This document shows, in pieces, positions 51,899-60,232 of a stretch of 64,000 nucleotides of DNA. A program made the position numbers and the translations under genes. Positions within the stretch are counted from its first letter, which is position 1. Each line of letters begins with the position of its first letter. The stretch comes from an uncultured Bacteroidota bacterium (GTDB lineage Bacteria; Bacteroidota; Bacteroidia; B-17B0; Aurantibacillaceae): contig CALMVZ010000011.1 in NCBI GenBank assembly GCA_937873155.1, positions 310,001 through 374,000 of the forward strand, in the 5' to 3' direction. A model generated the notes under the pieces. The model was not told where the DNA came from. It saw nothing but the letters and a program-made list of their open reading frames with translations, and ran no database searches.

Positions 51899-52771
51899 TT
51901 GAAAAAACATTTTTTACTTTATTTTTTTGTTTTGTGTTTTAGCGGCTGGTCTCAGCCCAATATTGATATCATCAGTTTTAATTCACAGCATTTTATTTCT
52001 AATTACAGCGATAGCACCAAAAATCCATTCTACGCGCAGGATCATTTTTTTAGTTTGTTCGTTCCGAAAAAATTTGGGAAGGAACATGTTCTTATGATAC
52101 GGCTTAATGCTGAACAATTAACAGCCAGGAGAACATCAACTTTATCTCAAAGCTATAATTTGTATTCTCTCGGTTTGCCAATTGGCCTTCAGTTGCAAAG
52201 TAAAAATGAACGGTGGAAGTATACGGGCGTTTTGATCCCAAAAATAAATTCAGATTTTGCTGATAATTTAGATTATGATTTTCAGCTGGGTGGCATTGGC
52301 TTAATTACACGCGTTTTCAGCCAAACATGTCAGGTCCGCGCAGGGCTATATTATAATACAGAATATTGGGGGCATTTTTTTATGCCGCTGTTCGGTGTCG
52401 ATTGGAAAGTGAATGAAAAATTCCGGATGTACGGAACGCTTCCGGGTAATTACAGGTTCGAATATCGATTAGGACAAAGATTTTATACAGGGATCGGTTT
52501 CCGTTCGGCTCAACGCTCCTTCCGTATTCAAAAAAAATACCATGATGATTTCGTGCGCGTAAGAGAAAATCAATTAAAAGTTTTTTTCGAGGGCTTTGTT
52601 GTCGGCAAAATACTCGTTGGTGTTGATGTTTATCGCAGCCTCAATTACAACCTGATCAGTTATGATTATTTCGAAACCAAGGCCGCTACTTACCGGCCGA
52701 TCCTCTTCTCTAAAACAAAAGATGCCTGGGGCGTTACTTTGAATTTGGCGTATAGGATCAGAACCGACTAA
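51899..52771 (+). CDS. Outer-membrane beta-barrel protein of unknown function
   Basis: A 290-residue exported protein from TTG 51899 (the only suitable start; signal peptide MKKHFLLYFFVLCFSGWSQ). The rest has alternating hydrophobic/polar strands ending in aromatics (FQLGGIGLITRVFSQTCQVRAGLYYNTEYWGHFFMPLFGVDWKVNEKFRMYGTLPGNYRFEYRLGQRFYTGIGFRS; final strand WGVTLNLAYRIR), typical of a small outer-membrane barrel of the DUF6268 kind. No substrate is evident. It follows an OmpA-family gene and could form part of one envelope complex with it. Confidence 0.7.
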   Translation: MKKHFLLYFFVLCFSGWSQPNIDIISFNSQHFISNYSDSTKNPFYAQDHFFSLFVPKKFGKEHVLMIRLNAEQLTARRTSTLSQSYNLYSLGLPIGLQLQSKNERWKYTGVLIPKINSDFADNLDYDFQLGGIGLITRVFSQTCQVRAGLYYNTEYWGHFFMPLFGVDWKVNEKFRMYGTLPGNYRFEYRLGQRFYTGIGFRSAQRSFRIQKKYHDDFVRVRENQLKVFFEGFVVGKILVGVDVYRSLNYNLISYDYFETKAATYRPILFSKTKDAWGVTLNLAYRIRTD

Positions 52772-52773
52772 GA

Positions 52774-53184
52774 TTACCGAATGTTTAGTTGTACGCCTTC
52801 AGAAATTATTCCGTTACTGTAATTGATAAAATATGTTCCGCGCGTAAGTGCGTTCGCTTTAAAAACAGTTTTTGGCTCGGCAGAAACTTTTTCATAGATA
52901 GTGTTGCCGTTTATATCCCACACTTCTACTTCTCCTTTTTTTGTAGTTCCGTCAACCGTTAATAGTTTTTTGACGTTGTTGTAAGATGCGCTGATCTGAT
53001 TTTCTGCTTCCCCGGATTCGTCAAATCCTGCGACGCGTTCCCAAACAGAGAGGTCGGGCGTCATGGTGTGTTTCAGATGCTCTTTTCCTGTTAAAGTGCT
53101 AAGCATTTCGCTGCTTTGTGCGCTTGCGGCAATACTTAAAATGACCAAAAGTATAACCCAAAAGTAAGTAAAGATCGTTTTCAT
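52774..53184 (-). CDS. Small exported protein with T9SS-like C-terminal beta domain
   Basis: A 136-residue exported protein: signal peptide (FTYFWVILLVILSIAASAQ), a short polar region, and a C-terminal segment (VEVWDINGNTIYEKVSAEPKTVFKANALTRGTYFINYSNG) with the pattern of a type-A T9SS sorting domain (V-x-D-x-x-G, hydrophobic, L-x-x-G-x-Y-F-[IV]). There is almost no passenger domain, so it is either a mini-cargo or a remnant of a larger protein. It is convergent to the barrel gene with a 2-bp spacer. Confidence 0.7.
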   Translation of the reverse strand: MKTIFTYFWVILLVILSIAASAQSSEMLSTLTGKEHLKHTMTPDLSVWERVAGFDESGEAENQISASYNNVKKLLTVDGTTKKGEVEVWDINGNTIYEKVSAEPKTVFKANALTRGTYFINYSNGIISEGVQLNIR

Positions 53185-53400
53185 TGTAATAGAATTTATA
53201 GTAAAGTTAGTTTTACAAAAAGGCTTGTTTTTTACTATTCGTTAAGCGACTAAAAGTATTGTTTAAAGGCCGCGAACGCTTACTCAGAAGGGATTTCGGG
53301 GCTTATGGAATTACCTTATTTTTTGTATCTTGCTGTAGTATAGAACATTCTTTTGTCAGCAGTATTTTAAATATCTATTTCTTTTTGTAGGCTTAAATTA

Positions 53401-53723
53401 TGTGACGCGCAACAAAAAACCGGAACGCTTTTGAAAGTTCTTAAAAATTCAAAAGAAGAATGGAGCCCATTTAAAGACGACAAAATGTTTTTTACCTTCG
53501 ACTAAAGAATTTATGATCTATTACCGCGTAGAGAACGTGGATAAGTTGATAGAACAATTGAAAAAAGATGACGTTACGGTTACAGACACCATTGAAAGAG
53601 TAGATTACGGTAAATTCGTTCACATCATGGATCCTGAAGGCAACAAAATTGAAATTGTGGGAGCCGAACGATATCGATTTTGATAAGCTTGGAAAGAAAA
53701 TGGGAAGCAAAACCACTAAATGA
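53401..53723 (+). pseudogene. VOC/glyoxalase-family protein, frameshifted pseudogene
   Basis: Three consecutive frames together spell one VOC (glyoxalase/bleomycin resistance) domain: KTGTLLKVLKNSKEEWSPFKDDKMFF (ending about 53493), then PSTKEFMIYYRVENVDKL through YGKFVHIMDPEGNKIEI (53495-53656), then WEPNDIDFDKLGKKMGSK (from 53658 to TGA at 53723). Two +1 shifts, near 53494 and at 53657, break the gene. Reading in the order W-S-P-F, Y-R-V-E-N, H-I-x-D-P-E-G-N-K-I-E-x-W-E-P is the usual order of these proteins. A start codon and the 5' portion are missing or decayed in 53185-53400, where I see no other gene. Confidence 0.8.
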
Positions 53724-53792
53724 TCGAGGCTTCAAATAAACCACATGATTTTATTTATAACACGTCTCAATTATTTTTCTTTATTTTAATGT

Positions 53793-54188
53793 ATGGAACT
53801 TGGTAAACACTATAAAACAAGCGTCAGTGAAATCTGGATGGACGAAGAGAGAATTATGCGCGTTGTGTTTTCGAAACACGTTACGCTAAAGCTTGAAGAT
53901 ATGGAAGAGGCGTATAAAATATTCAGGGACTTAGGTTTTGGTCCGGGTAAAAATAAAAGCCGCCAGCTGTTAAGCGGCGGCCCGATAATTATAAGCAAAG
54001 AAGCAAGAGATTATGCCGGTAAGAACGGAACAGATTTTTTTATTGCCGCTGCCATGGTTACCGATTCCATATTCATGCGATACATGATAAATTTGTTTAA
54101 TGCTGTTCAAAAACACAATGTTCCTTTCAAGGTCTTCGCAACCGAGAATCAAGCGATTGCCTGGCTCAGAACTTTTGTAAATAAATAA
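53793..54188 (+). CDS. STAS/SpoIIAA-like domain protein
   Basis: A 131-residue cytoplasmic protein. The alpha/beta order (EIWMDEERIMRVVFSKHVTLKLEDMEEAYKIFRDLG ... RQLLSGGPIIISKEARDYAG ... VTDSIFMRYMINLFNAVQKHNVPFKVFATENQAIAWLR) resembles the SpoIIAA-like/DUF7793 STAS group of Bacteroidota. A STAS protein would be a plausible phospho-acceptor for SpoIIE phosphatases such as those encoded in this window, but nothing links them physically. A methyltransferase gene starts 6 bp downstream, so they probably share a transcript. Confidence 0.65.
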   Translation: MELGKHYKTSVSEIWMDEERIMRVVFSKHVTLKLEDMEEAYKIFRDLGFGPGKNKSRQLLSGGPIIISKEARDYAGKNGTDFFIAAAMVTDSIFMRYMINLFNAVQKHNVPFKVFATENQAIAWLRTFVNK

Positions 54189-54194
54189 AAAGGA

Positions 54195-54827
54195 ATGGAT
54201 CTTTCTAAAGCCTCCGCAGATATATTTAATAAGTACGCTAACTTATACCAAGAGAAATTCATGGATGTAAGTTTGTACGAAGATTCTTTTAAATTTTTTT
54301 GTACGGCTATTTTCAAGCCAAAAGCTTCCGTTCTCGAATTAGCTTGCGGCCCGGGGAATGTTACAAAACGGTTATTGAACATTCGTCCCGATCTTAAAGT
54401 TTTCGGAACCGACCTTGCGCCGAACATGGTGCAGCTGGCCAAACAAAATAACCCATCCGCAACATTTGAAGTGATGGATTGCAGGGAAGTAAAACACCTA
54501 AACAAAAAATTCGACGCCATAATGTGTGGATTTTGTCTCCCTTACCTTTCGAAAGAGGAGGCGATAAAATTAATTTCTGATTGCGCAACCATATTAAATG
54601 AAAGCGGTATTTTTTATATCAGCACAATGGAAGACGATAATTCTAAATCATCTTTTAAAAAAGGCAGTAAGGGCGATGAGATCTTTATGAATTATCATGA
54701 AGAAGCTTATTTAAAAAAGGCGCTTGAAGAAAATGGTTTTAAAATAAAATTCACAGATAGAAAAAATTCAACGAGCAATAACGAGCCTGTAATTGATCTG
54801 ATCCTTGTTGCAAAAAGAGTCGGTTAG
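54195..54827 (+). CDS. Class I SAM-dependent methyltransferase
   Basis: A 210-residue Rossmann-fold methyltransferase with motif I VLELACGPGNVTKRLL, acidic motif II FGTDLAPNMVQLAK, motif post-II FEVMDCREV and IMCGFCLPYLSKEEAIKLISD (motif IV region). The substrate is not predictable. It is co-oriented with and 6 bp after the STAS-like gene, and overlaps the end of the convergent thioredoxin gene by 4 bases. Confidence 0.88.
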   Translation: MDLSKASADIFNKYANLYQEKFMDVSLYEDSFKFFCTAIFKPKASVLELACGPGNVTKRLLNIRPDLKVFGTDLAPNMVQLAKQNNPSATFEVMDCREVKHLNKKFDAIMCGFCLPYLSKEEAIKLISDCATILNESGIFYISTMEDDNSKSSFKKGSKGDEIFMNYHEEAYLKKALEENGFKIKFTDRKNSTSNNEPVIDLILVAKRVG

Positions 54828-55342
54828 TTCTTTTTGACTTCGGCTTTCTTCTCGTAGGTCTTAGGATCTAAAGCGGCGGGCGACCATTGATTAAAAAAAT
54901 CAACAACCTCTTTTGTATTGTATCCTTTTCCTTGCTCCAGGTAACCGCTGCTCTGTGTGTGAATTCGGTTTCCTTTTCCGTCGAGAATAACAAACACCGG
55001 AAAACCGAAGCGCTGAGGATACCCTAACGAAGCAAGAATTTCTTCATTCTGATTTTCTTTGCTGTAATTCAAATGATAGATCAAATAGTTTTTTTCGAAT
55101 GCAGTTTTTAAAGTATCGTTAGTCGTCAATTTATCATTAAAGCGAATGCACCAGCCGCACCAATTTCCTCCAACCTGTATCATCACATGTTTCCCTTCTT
55201 TTTCCGCTTTTTCAACCACTGCTTTTATGTCGGCCTTAGCATCTGCTTCCGGATGATATAATTTTGGCTTTTCTGCTGGGGTTTGTGCGAGTGCTGTTCC
55301 TAAAACGAATAAGCTAATCATACACGCTATTACTCTTTTCAT
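54824..55342 (-). CDS. Exported thioredoxin-family protein (CGWC)
   Basis: A 172-residue exported thioredoxin-fold protein: signal peptide (VIACMISLFVLGTALAQ), active site C62-G-W-C65 in GGNWCGWCIRF, and the cis-Pro region RFGFPVFVILDGKGNR. CGWC is typical of the DsbD/thioredoxin_7 type that reduces envelope proteins. It is divergent from a MORN-repeat gene across a 31-bp tandem duplication. Confidence 0.87.
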   Translation of the reverse strand: MKRVIACMISLFVLGTALAQTPAEKPKLYHPEADAKADIKAVVEKAEKEGKHVMIQVGGNWCGWCIRFNDKLTTNDTLKTAFEKNYLIYHLNYSKENQNEEILASLGYPQRFGFPVFVILDGKGNRIHTQSSGYLEQGKGYNTKEVVDFFNQWSPAALDPKTYEKKAEVKKN

Positions 55343-55360
55343 CTGTTAAATTTTAATAAC

Positions 55361-55422
55361 TAAATATAACATTTATTTTATTTGTTTCCCTTAAATATAA
55401 GATTTATTTTATTTGTTTCCCT
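55361..55422. repeat. 31-bp tandem duplication in divergent promoter region
   Basis: Two adjacent copies, 55361-55391 and 55392-55422, differ at one base (C55370 versus G55401). Each unit contains ATTTATTTTATTTG. It lies between the thioredoxin gene and the MORN protein gene and may have duplicated a promoter or spacer element. A third copy is not present. Confidence 0.85.
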
Positions 55423-55462
55423 AATGAGATTTGTTATTTTTACTATTCATAAATCCGATGTC

Positions 55463-55990
55463 ATGAAAAAATTATTTTTCTTAAGTATAGCCCTATTGGT
55501 TTCCATACTATCATTTGCTCAGGATGAAAAATTAAACCAGTTCGATGATAAAGGAAAAAAACATGGGAAGTGGGTGATCTACCTGGATAATAATTGGGGT
55601 AAACTGAAAGACAGCACAAAGGCGGTTTATTTCCGTTATAATTATTACGATCATGGCACTAGTTTATATCCGATGGGCCCTTGCGGAAAAAAAGGATATA
55701 GGCTGGAAGGACCGCAAGGAACAACCTCAAAATTCTTAAATGGTGAATATAAGTGGTACAACAAGAAGGGCGGGCTGTCTTCGGTTCATGTTTTAAAAGA
55801 CGGGCACTATGTTTCGTGTAAAGAGTATTTTCCGACCGGAGAGCTAAATCAACATTTTGATTACACTAAAAAATGTAAGGGCGAAGTTCACGGATGGGGC
55901 GTTTTTATTTATGATAAAACCGGCAAGCTTATAATGACAAGCTGGATGTGCCGCGACAAAGATGGTGTTTGGCCAACAACAAGAGGTTAA
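55463..55990 (+). CDS. Exported MORN/toxin-antitoxin YwqK-like repeat protein
   Basis: A 175-residue exported protein from ATG 55463 (MKKLFFLSIALLVSILSFAQ, clean signal peptide); an upstream in-frame Met at 55382 lies in the tandem duplication and adds a non-signal leader. MORN-like pieces: FDDKGKKHGKWVIYLD, FLNGEYKWYNKKGGLSSVHVLKDGHYVSCKEYFPTGELNQHFDY, VHGWGVFIYDKTGKLI. Function unknown. Its stop overlaps the start of the next gene by one base. Confidence 0.75.
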   Translation: MKKLFFLSIALLVSILSFAQDEKLNQFDDKGKKHGKWVIYLDNNWGKLKDSTKAVYFRYNYYDHGTSLYPMGPCGKKGYRLEGPQGTTSKFLNGEYKWYNKKGGLSSVHVLKDGHYVSCKEYFPTGELNQHFDYTKKCKGEVHGWGVFIYDKTGKLIMTSWMCRDKDGVWPTTRG

Positions 55991-56409
55991 TGAAAAAAAT
56001 AATTATTCTGGGTTTTGTTTTTCTTTTTTCGTGCGGCAGGAGGCAGGACGACAACCAAACTAAGCTAAATCATGAGTACCTGGACAAAGAGATCGCTGAC
56101 CGCGCCTTAGTACTAAATCAGGATACTTCTTTTGCAAAAGAGTTAGATGTGATCAGAAAAAACGTTCAGAATTTAGAATATCTTACGATCGATATTGAGA
56201 ATATTAACGCCTCCATTGTAAAATCAAATCGATATTTTAAAGAAGCTTCTAAACACTACAACATTGACACTTCCGGCTTTGTGCTTTTGTACAAGGGTGA
56301 TCCTTTACAGGATGTTGTTACGATCATAAAGAAAAACCACCTTAGCTTGTTAAACAAGATCATTCTTGAAAGAAATAAGAATGGTGACCTGATGTATACC
56401 GCTCAATAA
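55990..56409 (+). CDS. Putative lipoprotein of unknown function
   Basis: A 139-residue lipoprotein from ATG 55990 (IILGFVFLFSCGRRQDDN; lipobox F-S-C). The rest is mainly helical and charged (EYLDKEIADRALVLNQDTSFAKELDVIRKNVQNLEYLTI, VVTIIKKNHLSLLNKIILER). No family recognised. It is coupled to the preceding MORN gene by a one-base overlap, suggesting that the two act together at the envelope. Confidence 0.7.
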   Translation: MKKIIILGFVFLFSCGRRQDDNQTKLNHEYLDKEIADRALVLNQDTSFAKELDVIRKNVQNLEYLTIDIENINASIVKSNRYFKEASKHYNIDTSGFVLLYKGDPLQDVVTIIKKNHLSLLNKIILERNKNGDLMYTAQ

Positions 56410-56457
56410 TTTGTTTTACCTTAATTTATTTTTTATCTTCCAATTTTAAATTTGAAA

Positions 56458-58248
56458 ATGCGAGGGTTCCTTTTCTTATTCTTATTCCTTGGTTCGCTGC
56501 TTAATTCACAAACCCTGGTTAAAGGCCCGTATTTACAGGTTGGAACCCCAACAGGAATAACCGTCCGCTGGGAAACAAATATTCCAACTACTACAAAAGT
56601 CGAATACGGTACTAATGCTTCGGCGCTTTCTTTCTTTGCCGGGAATTTGATTTTAGACACCGTTCACGAAGTACAATTAACCGGACTTACTCCTTTTACA
56701 AAGTATTATTATAATGTAGGAACATCCACATCGGTTATCCAGGGCGACACTAATAATTATTTCTACACCTCTCCCCTGCCGAACTCAGAGGGAAAATATC
56801 GGTTTTGGGTAACGGGCGATTGCGGGAATTTATCAACGAACCAGATCAATTGTAAAAATCAATACAACTCTTATAACGGTAACCGCCTTACCAACGGCTG
56901 GCTGTTGCTTGGGGACAATGCTTATTTTTACGGGAGTAATGCCGAATACAACAATCAGTTCTTTGCTGTATACCAAACCGACGTGATGAAACATTCTGTG
57001 TTATGGCCCGCGCCCGGAAATCATGATTATCATAATACCTCGACAACAACACCAACGGTTCCTTATTTCAGTATTTTCTCAACGCCAACCGCGGCGCAGG
57101 CCGGAGGTGTTGCCTCAGGAACTAAAAGATATTATTCTTATGATTATGGAAACGTCCATTTTCTTTCCCTGGATTCTTATGGTGTTGATGGTAATTTAAA
57201 AATGTACGATACGAATAGTACACAAGCTATTTGGGTAAAACAAGATCTTGCTGCAAACACAAAACCGTGGACTGTTGCTTACTGGCACCATCCGCCTTAT
57301 ACTATGGGTTCACATAATTCGGATGTCGAGTTAGACCTGGACTCTGTTCGCTTTTATTTTATCAGGATGATGGAGCGTTATAAAGTTGACCTGATCATGT
57401 GCGGCCACACACACGCGTACGAGCGCTCGAAGCTAATGAAGGGTCATTACGGAAAAGAATTGTCTTTTAATAAAGCTTTACACCTGTTAGACACTTCGTC
57501 GGCTCTTTATGATAATTCACTGAACTCTTGTCCGTATTTAAAAGATACCATCAATAAAAAAGACGGTACGGTTTATGTGGTTGCCGGTTCGGCGGGACAG
57601 GTTGGCGGCATGCAGGCTTCTTTCCCGCACGATGCTATGTTTTATTCTGATGCAACTAATGGCGGTTCTGTAATCTTAGATATTGAAGCCAACCGCTTAG
57701 ACCTGAAATGGCTTTGCGCTGATGGCGTGATCCGCGATAAATTCACAATGTTCAAAAACGTGAATCAAATAAAGTCTTTTACTATCACTCCGACACAAAC
57801 CCTTTCGCTTAATGCCTCCTGGCCGGGAAATTATTTATGGAGCGGCGGTGATACATCGAGAAATACAATTGTTAGCGCAACCATAAACACAATTTATTGG
57901 GTAAAAGATAAATTCAATTGTATAGCAGATTCGTTTAAGGTTTTTATTTCTACCGTTGGCGTCAACGAATTCACTAAATCAAAAAATAAAACAGTTACGC
58001 TTTATCCTAACCCGACAAAAGATAATCTGGTTTTGCGTTTGTGCTTAGAAGAAAATTCTACCGTTGGTTTTAAAATTTATTCGGAAAGCGGCAAATTAAT
58101 AAAAGAATATCTACGGTCTGAATTTACTAAAGGAGAAAACAATATTTCGGTTTGGTTGGCCGAATTAAAACTAAATAATGGTCTTTATTTAATTGAAACC
58201 GAAATTAACGGCGCGCGGGTAACTGAAAAATTTATTTTGTATAAATAG
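56458..58248 (+). CDS. Secreted purple acid phosphatase-like metallophosphoesterase with T9SS sorting domain
   Basis: A 596-residue secreted enzyme from ATG 56458. Signal peptide (MRGFLFLFLFLGSLLNSQ), a fibronectin-like N-terminal domain (LVKGPYLQVGTPTGITVRWETNIPTTTKVEYGT), then a calcineurin-like phosphoesterase domain with the PAP motifs in order: WVTGDCG (GDxG), LLGDNAY (GDxxY), APGNHDYH (GNHD/E), HHPPYTMG (HxxxH-like) and GHTHAYERS. The tail (TLYPNPTKDNLVLRL ... ISVWLAELKLNNGLYLIETE) is a T9SS type-A sorting domain. It should hydrolyse phosphomonoesters or related esters at the cell surface, perhaps for phosphate scavenging. Confidence 0.93.
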   Translation: MRGFLFLFLFLGSLLNSQTLVKGPYLQVGTPTGITVRWETNIPTTTKVEYGTNASALSFFAGNLILDTVHEVQLTGLTPFTKYYYNVGTSTSVIQGDTNNYFYTSPLPNSEGKYRFWVTGDCGNLSTNQINCKNQYNSYNGNRLTNGWLLLGDNAYFYGSNAEYNNQFFAVYQTDVMKHSVLWPAPGNHDYHNTSTTTPTVPYFSIFSTPTAAQAGGVASGTKRYYSYDYGNVHFLSLDSYGVDGNLKMYDTNSTQAIWVKQDLAANTKPWTVAYWHHPPYTMGSHNSDVELDLDSVRFYFIRMMERYKVDLIMCGHTHAYERSKLMKGHYGKELSFNKALHLLDTSSALYDNSLNSCPYLKDTINKKDGTVYVVAGSAGQVGGMQASFPHDAMFYSDATNGGSVILDIEANRLDLKWLCADGVIRDKFTMFKNVNQIKSFTITPTQTLSLNASWPGNYLWSGGDTSRNTIVSATINTIYWVKDKFNCIADSFKVFISTVGVNEFTKSKNKTVTLYPNPTKDNLVLRLCLEENSTVGFKIYSESGKLIKEYLRSEFTKGENNISVWLAELKLNNGLYLIETEINGARVTEKFILYK

Positions 58249-58249
58249 A

Positions 58250-58696
58250 TCAGCCGAAATAATTGCCGATCCCGATCAGGAGACTCAATATTCCCATTAC
58301 TAAAACAAAAATGTAAAGTCCGATCCCTTCGCAAAAAATTACGGCTTCTTCGGGGTTTTGAGGATTAACGTGTAAATTAATTTGATCCGGGATCTTCTCG
58401 AGAAATTTTTCTGCTGCTTTTTCTAAAAAACCGCGTTCTCCTTTTATTAATTCAACTAAAAATATTTTATTACCGGAATACGATTTGGAATTATAAGTAT
58501 ATGAATAATCTACACTTGGTTTAAATCCCGCTCTTGAAGCTGAGGCTGATTTTCTTTCTATAACTGATCTTTGTGTAATTGTTGCTTTCACCCGCTCCCA
58601 TTTTTTTACACGGAAATACAGCTTAATTAATTTTAGGCCATACCAAAAGGCGGCCAGCGCAATGACTAAGCAAAAAATTAAAGTGAAAATTTTCAT
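58250..58696 (-). CDS. DUF3592-like membrane protein
   Basis: A 148-residue protein with an N-terminal helix (LIFCLVIALAAFWYGLKLI) and a C-terminal helix (IGLYIFVLVMGILSLLIGIGNYF) flanking a beta-rich domain (WERVKATITQRSVIERK ... YSYTYNSKSYSGNKIFL ... INLHVNPQNPEEAVI). This is the DUF3592 pattern, function unknown. Its start overlaps the stop of the gene upstream (58696-59247) by one base. Confidence 0.75.
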   Translation of the reverse strand: MKIFTLIFCLVIALAAFWYGLKLIKLYFRVKKWERVKATITQRSVIERKSASASRAGFKPSVDYSYTYNSKSYSGNKIFLVELIKGERGFLEKAAEKFLEKIPDQINLHVNPQNPEEAVIFCEGIGLYIFVLVMGILSLLIGIGNYFG

Positions 58697-59247
58697 TATT
58701 CAGCCGCGGCTTCCAGCTTATCCATTTTTTCTTCTTTGAACGCCCCGCTAACAACTTCAATTATCTTACCGCTGTCTTCAAGCACATAGAAGTAAGGAAT
58801 TTTTTCATCCTTTGCTTTTAAAGTTTCTTTTAGCTTTTTTATATCTGTTTTTTCTGTGTCCATAATATAAGGCCAGAATTCTTTATCGGTACTCGCCTTA
58901 AAATCAGCGATTACGTTCTTTAATCCCGCGATAACCGGAATAAAAATAAAGTTCACATCATAAATTTCTGCCACATCAAAATTCTTGCTGCTTCCTCCCT
59001 CTTTAACCATGAATGTATTGTAAAGCGGGTTCAACCATTTTTTAAGATCGCCCTCTGCTGCCCTGCTATAAGCAATACCTACAACTGTCTTCTTTCCGTT
59101 TTTAATTGGCAGCTCAATATATTTATCGGCCAGTGTCTTTCCAGAAATATCCGGGAACACCAGGCCTTTTGTCTCTAAAGCCGTAACTTGTGCCGATGCA
59201 TTAATTGCTGCAGCTGTAAAAATTGTACAAATGATTTTTTTGAACAT
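58696..59247 (-). CDS. Exported thioredoxin-like-fold protein without CxxC
   Basis: A 183-residue exported protein: signal peptide (FKKIICTIFTAAAINASAQ), then LVFPDISGKTLADKYIELPIKNGKKTVVGIAYS, WLNPLYNTFM, VNFIFIPVIAGL, IPYFYVLEDSGKIIEVVSG. The order resembles a TlpA/Atp10-like thioredoxin fold (F-P-x-[IL]-x-G-K-x-L near the start, x-P-x-x-x-[VI]-x-D-x-x-G-K at the end), but the redox cysteines are absent. It is coupled to the DUF3592-like gene. Function unknown. Confidence 0.6.
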   Translation of the reverse strand: MFKKIICTIFTAAAINASAQVTALETKGLVFPDISGKTLADKYIELPIKNGKKTVVGIAYSRAAEGDLKKWLNPLYNTFMVKEGGSSKNFDVAEIYDVNFIFIPVIAGLKNVIADFKASTDKEFWPYIMDTEKTDIKKLKETLKAKDEKIPYFYVLEDSGKIIEVVSGAFKEEKMDKLEAAAE

Positions 59248-59305
59248 GTTTTTCGTTTTTTAATTAATGAATATTCGAGCGTTTACGCGTTTCATGTTTT
59301 TTATT

Positions 59306-59737
59306 TTAACAGTTTTCGATTTTTTCAACTCTATCCTGGTGACGCCCTCCTTCGAAAACGGAATTTAAAAATGCGTCAGCGCATTTAAAAGCTTCTTCCT
59401 TCTCCATAAACCTTGCCGGTAAAGCCATAATATTTGCGTCGTTGTGTTGGCGCGCTAAAGCGGCCACCTCATGTTTCCAGCATAATGCGCCGCGGATGCC
59501 TTTGTGTTTGTTTACGCTCATATTAATACCGTTACCGCTTCCGCAGATCACAATTCCAAGATCACACTCTTTACCAAGAACTGAATTTGCTACGGCATGA
59601 CCATGATCGGGATAATCCGCCCGTTCTTCGCTGTAGCAGCCCTTATCTAACACTTTAATGTTTTTCCCTTGCAGGTAATTAATAACGTCTTGCTTTAAAC
59701 AAAACCCTGCGTGATCGCTGCCTATTGAGATGGTCAT
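59306..59737 (-). CDS. rpiB: Ribose-5-phosphate isomerase B
   Basis: A 143-residue enzyme of the pentose phosphate pathway that interconverts ribose 5-phosphate and ribulose 5-phosphate. From ATG 59737 it begins MTISIGSDHAGFCLK, the usual N-terminus; an upstream Met at 59773 adds a foreign leader. The phosphate/active-site segment is IVICGSGNGINMSVNKHKGIRGALCW (GSGNG in place of the more common GTGIG), followed by ARQHNDANIMALPARF. C in ICGSG and H in SDHAG are the catalytic candidates. Length normal. Confidence 0.93.
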   Translation of the reverse strand: MTISIGSDHAGFCLKQDVINYLQGKNIKVLDKGCYSEERADYPDHGHAVANSVLGKECDLGIVICGSGNGINMSVNKHKGIRGALCWKHEVAALARQHNDANIMALPARFMEKEEAFKCADAFLNSVFEGGRHQDRVEKIENC

Positions 59738-60232
59738 AATTTTATGCACTTTATTTATTACAAAAGTAAACAATGTTTGTAATTAGTAATTCACGTTAAT
59801 TAACACTTATAACTTATGTGGTTGAAACTAAGAGGCTCTTCATTAACAAAAACGTCTATTTTATGTGTTGATATGTTTATTCTGCGTTAAGAAAATAAGC
59901 ACATCTATTTCTAGGATGATGCTGTAAAGTTTATATACAAGCAGCGTTAATTCATCTGCAAACTTATTTTATAAAATTTTCTGGTTTTTATTGGTCAGTT
60001 TTAAGACTTTCCTGCTCTTGCTTTTTCTGAAACTTATCAGCGTTAATTACTATTAACGAATGTTAATGTTCTGAATTTTCCTTGAGAATCAACCTTTTAA
60101 AATCGTACCTTTGTTAATAGCTTGTTAGTGTAGAATGATAACCTGAAAATCCAAGTTTTAAACGTTTAAATTCTAACAGTACTAACACCTTATAATAATA
60201 CATTATAATTTATTTAAATAAAGATTATAGTT
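59738..60232. other. Long intergenic region between rpiB and nadA
   Basis: Almost 500 bases without a gene on either strand that I can support. It holds a probable promoter (60082-60113) and a possibly structured nadA leader (60120-60232), plus several short inverted words (GTTAATTAAC at about 59795; GCAG/CTGC around 59943-59960). No tRNA, no known riboswitch core and no terminator with U tract is recognised. Confidence 0.6.
60082..60113 (+). promoter_or_regulatory. Promoter for nadA
   Basis: TTG at 60082-60084, 21 bp, then TACCTTTG at 60106-60113, a perfect -7 element of the Bacteroidota type. It predicts a leader of about 110 bases before the nadA ATG (60233). The leader contains GTTAGT (60124-60129) and AGAAT (60132-60136) that can pair with ACTAAC (60181-60186) and ATTCT (60170-60174). 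Confidence 0.6.

Noticed and set aside
53492-53716. Minus-strand open frame of 74 codons over the VOC pseudogene
   Set aside because: The plus-strand frames spell a recognisable VOC protein; the antisense frame has no such signal.
59774-60119. tRNA or small RNA gene in the rpiB-nadA spacer
   Set aside because: No cloverleaf, GTTC loop motif or terminator hairpin with U tract could be found by eye.
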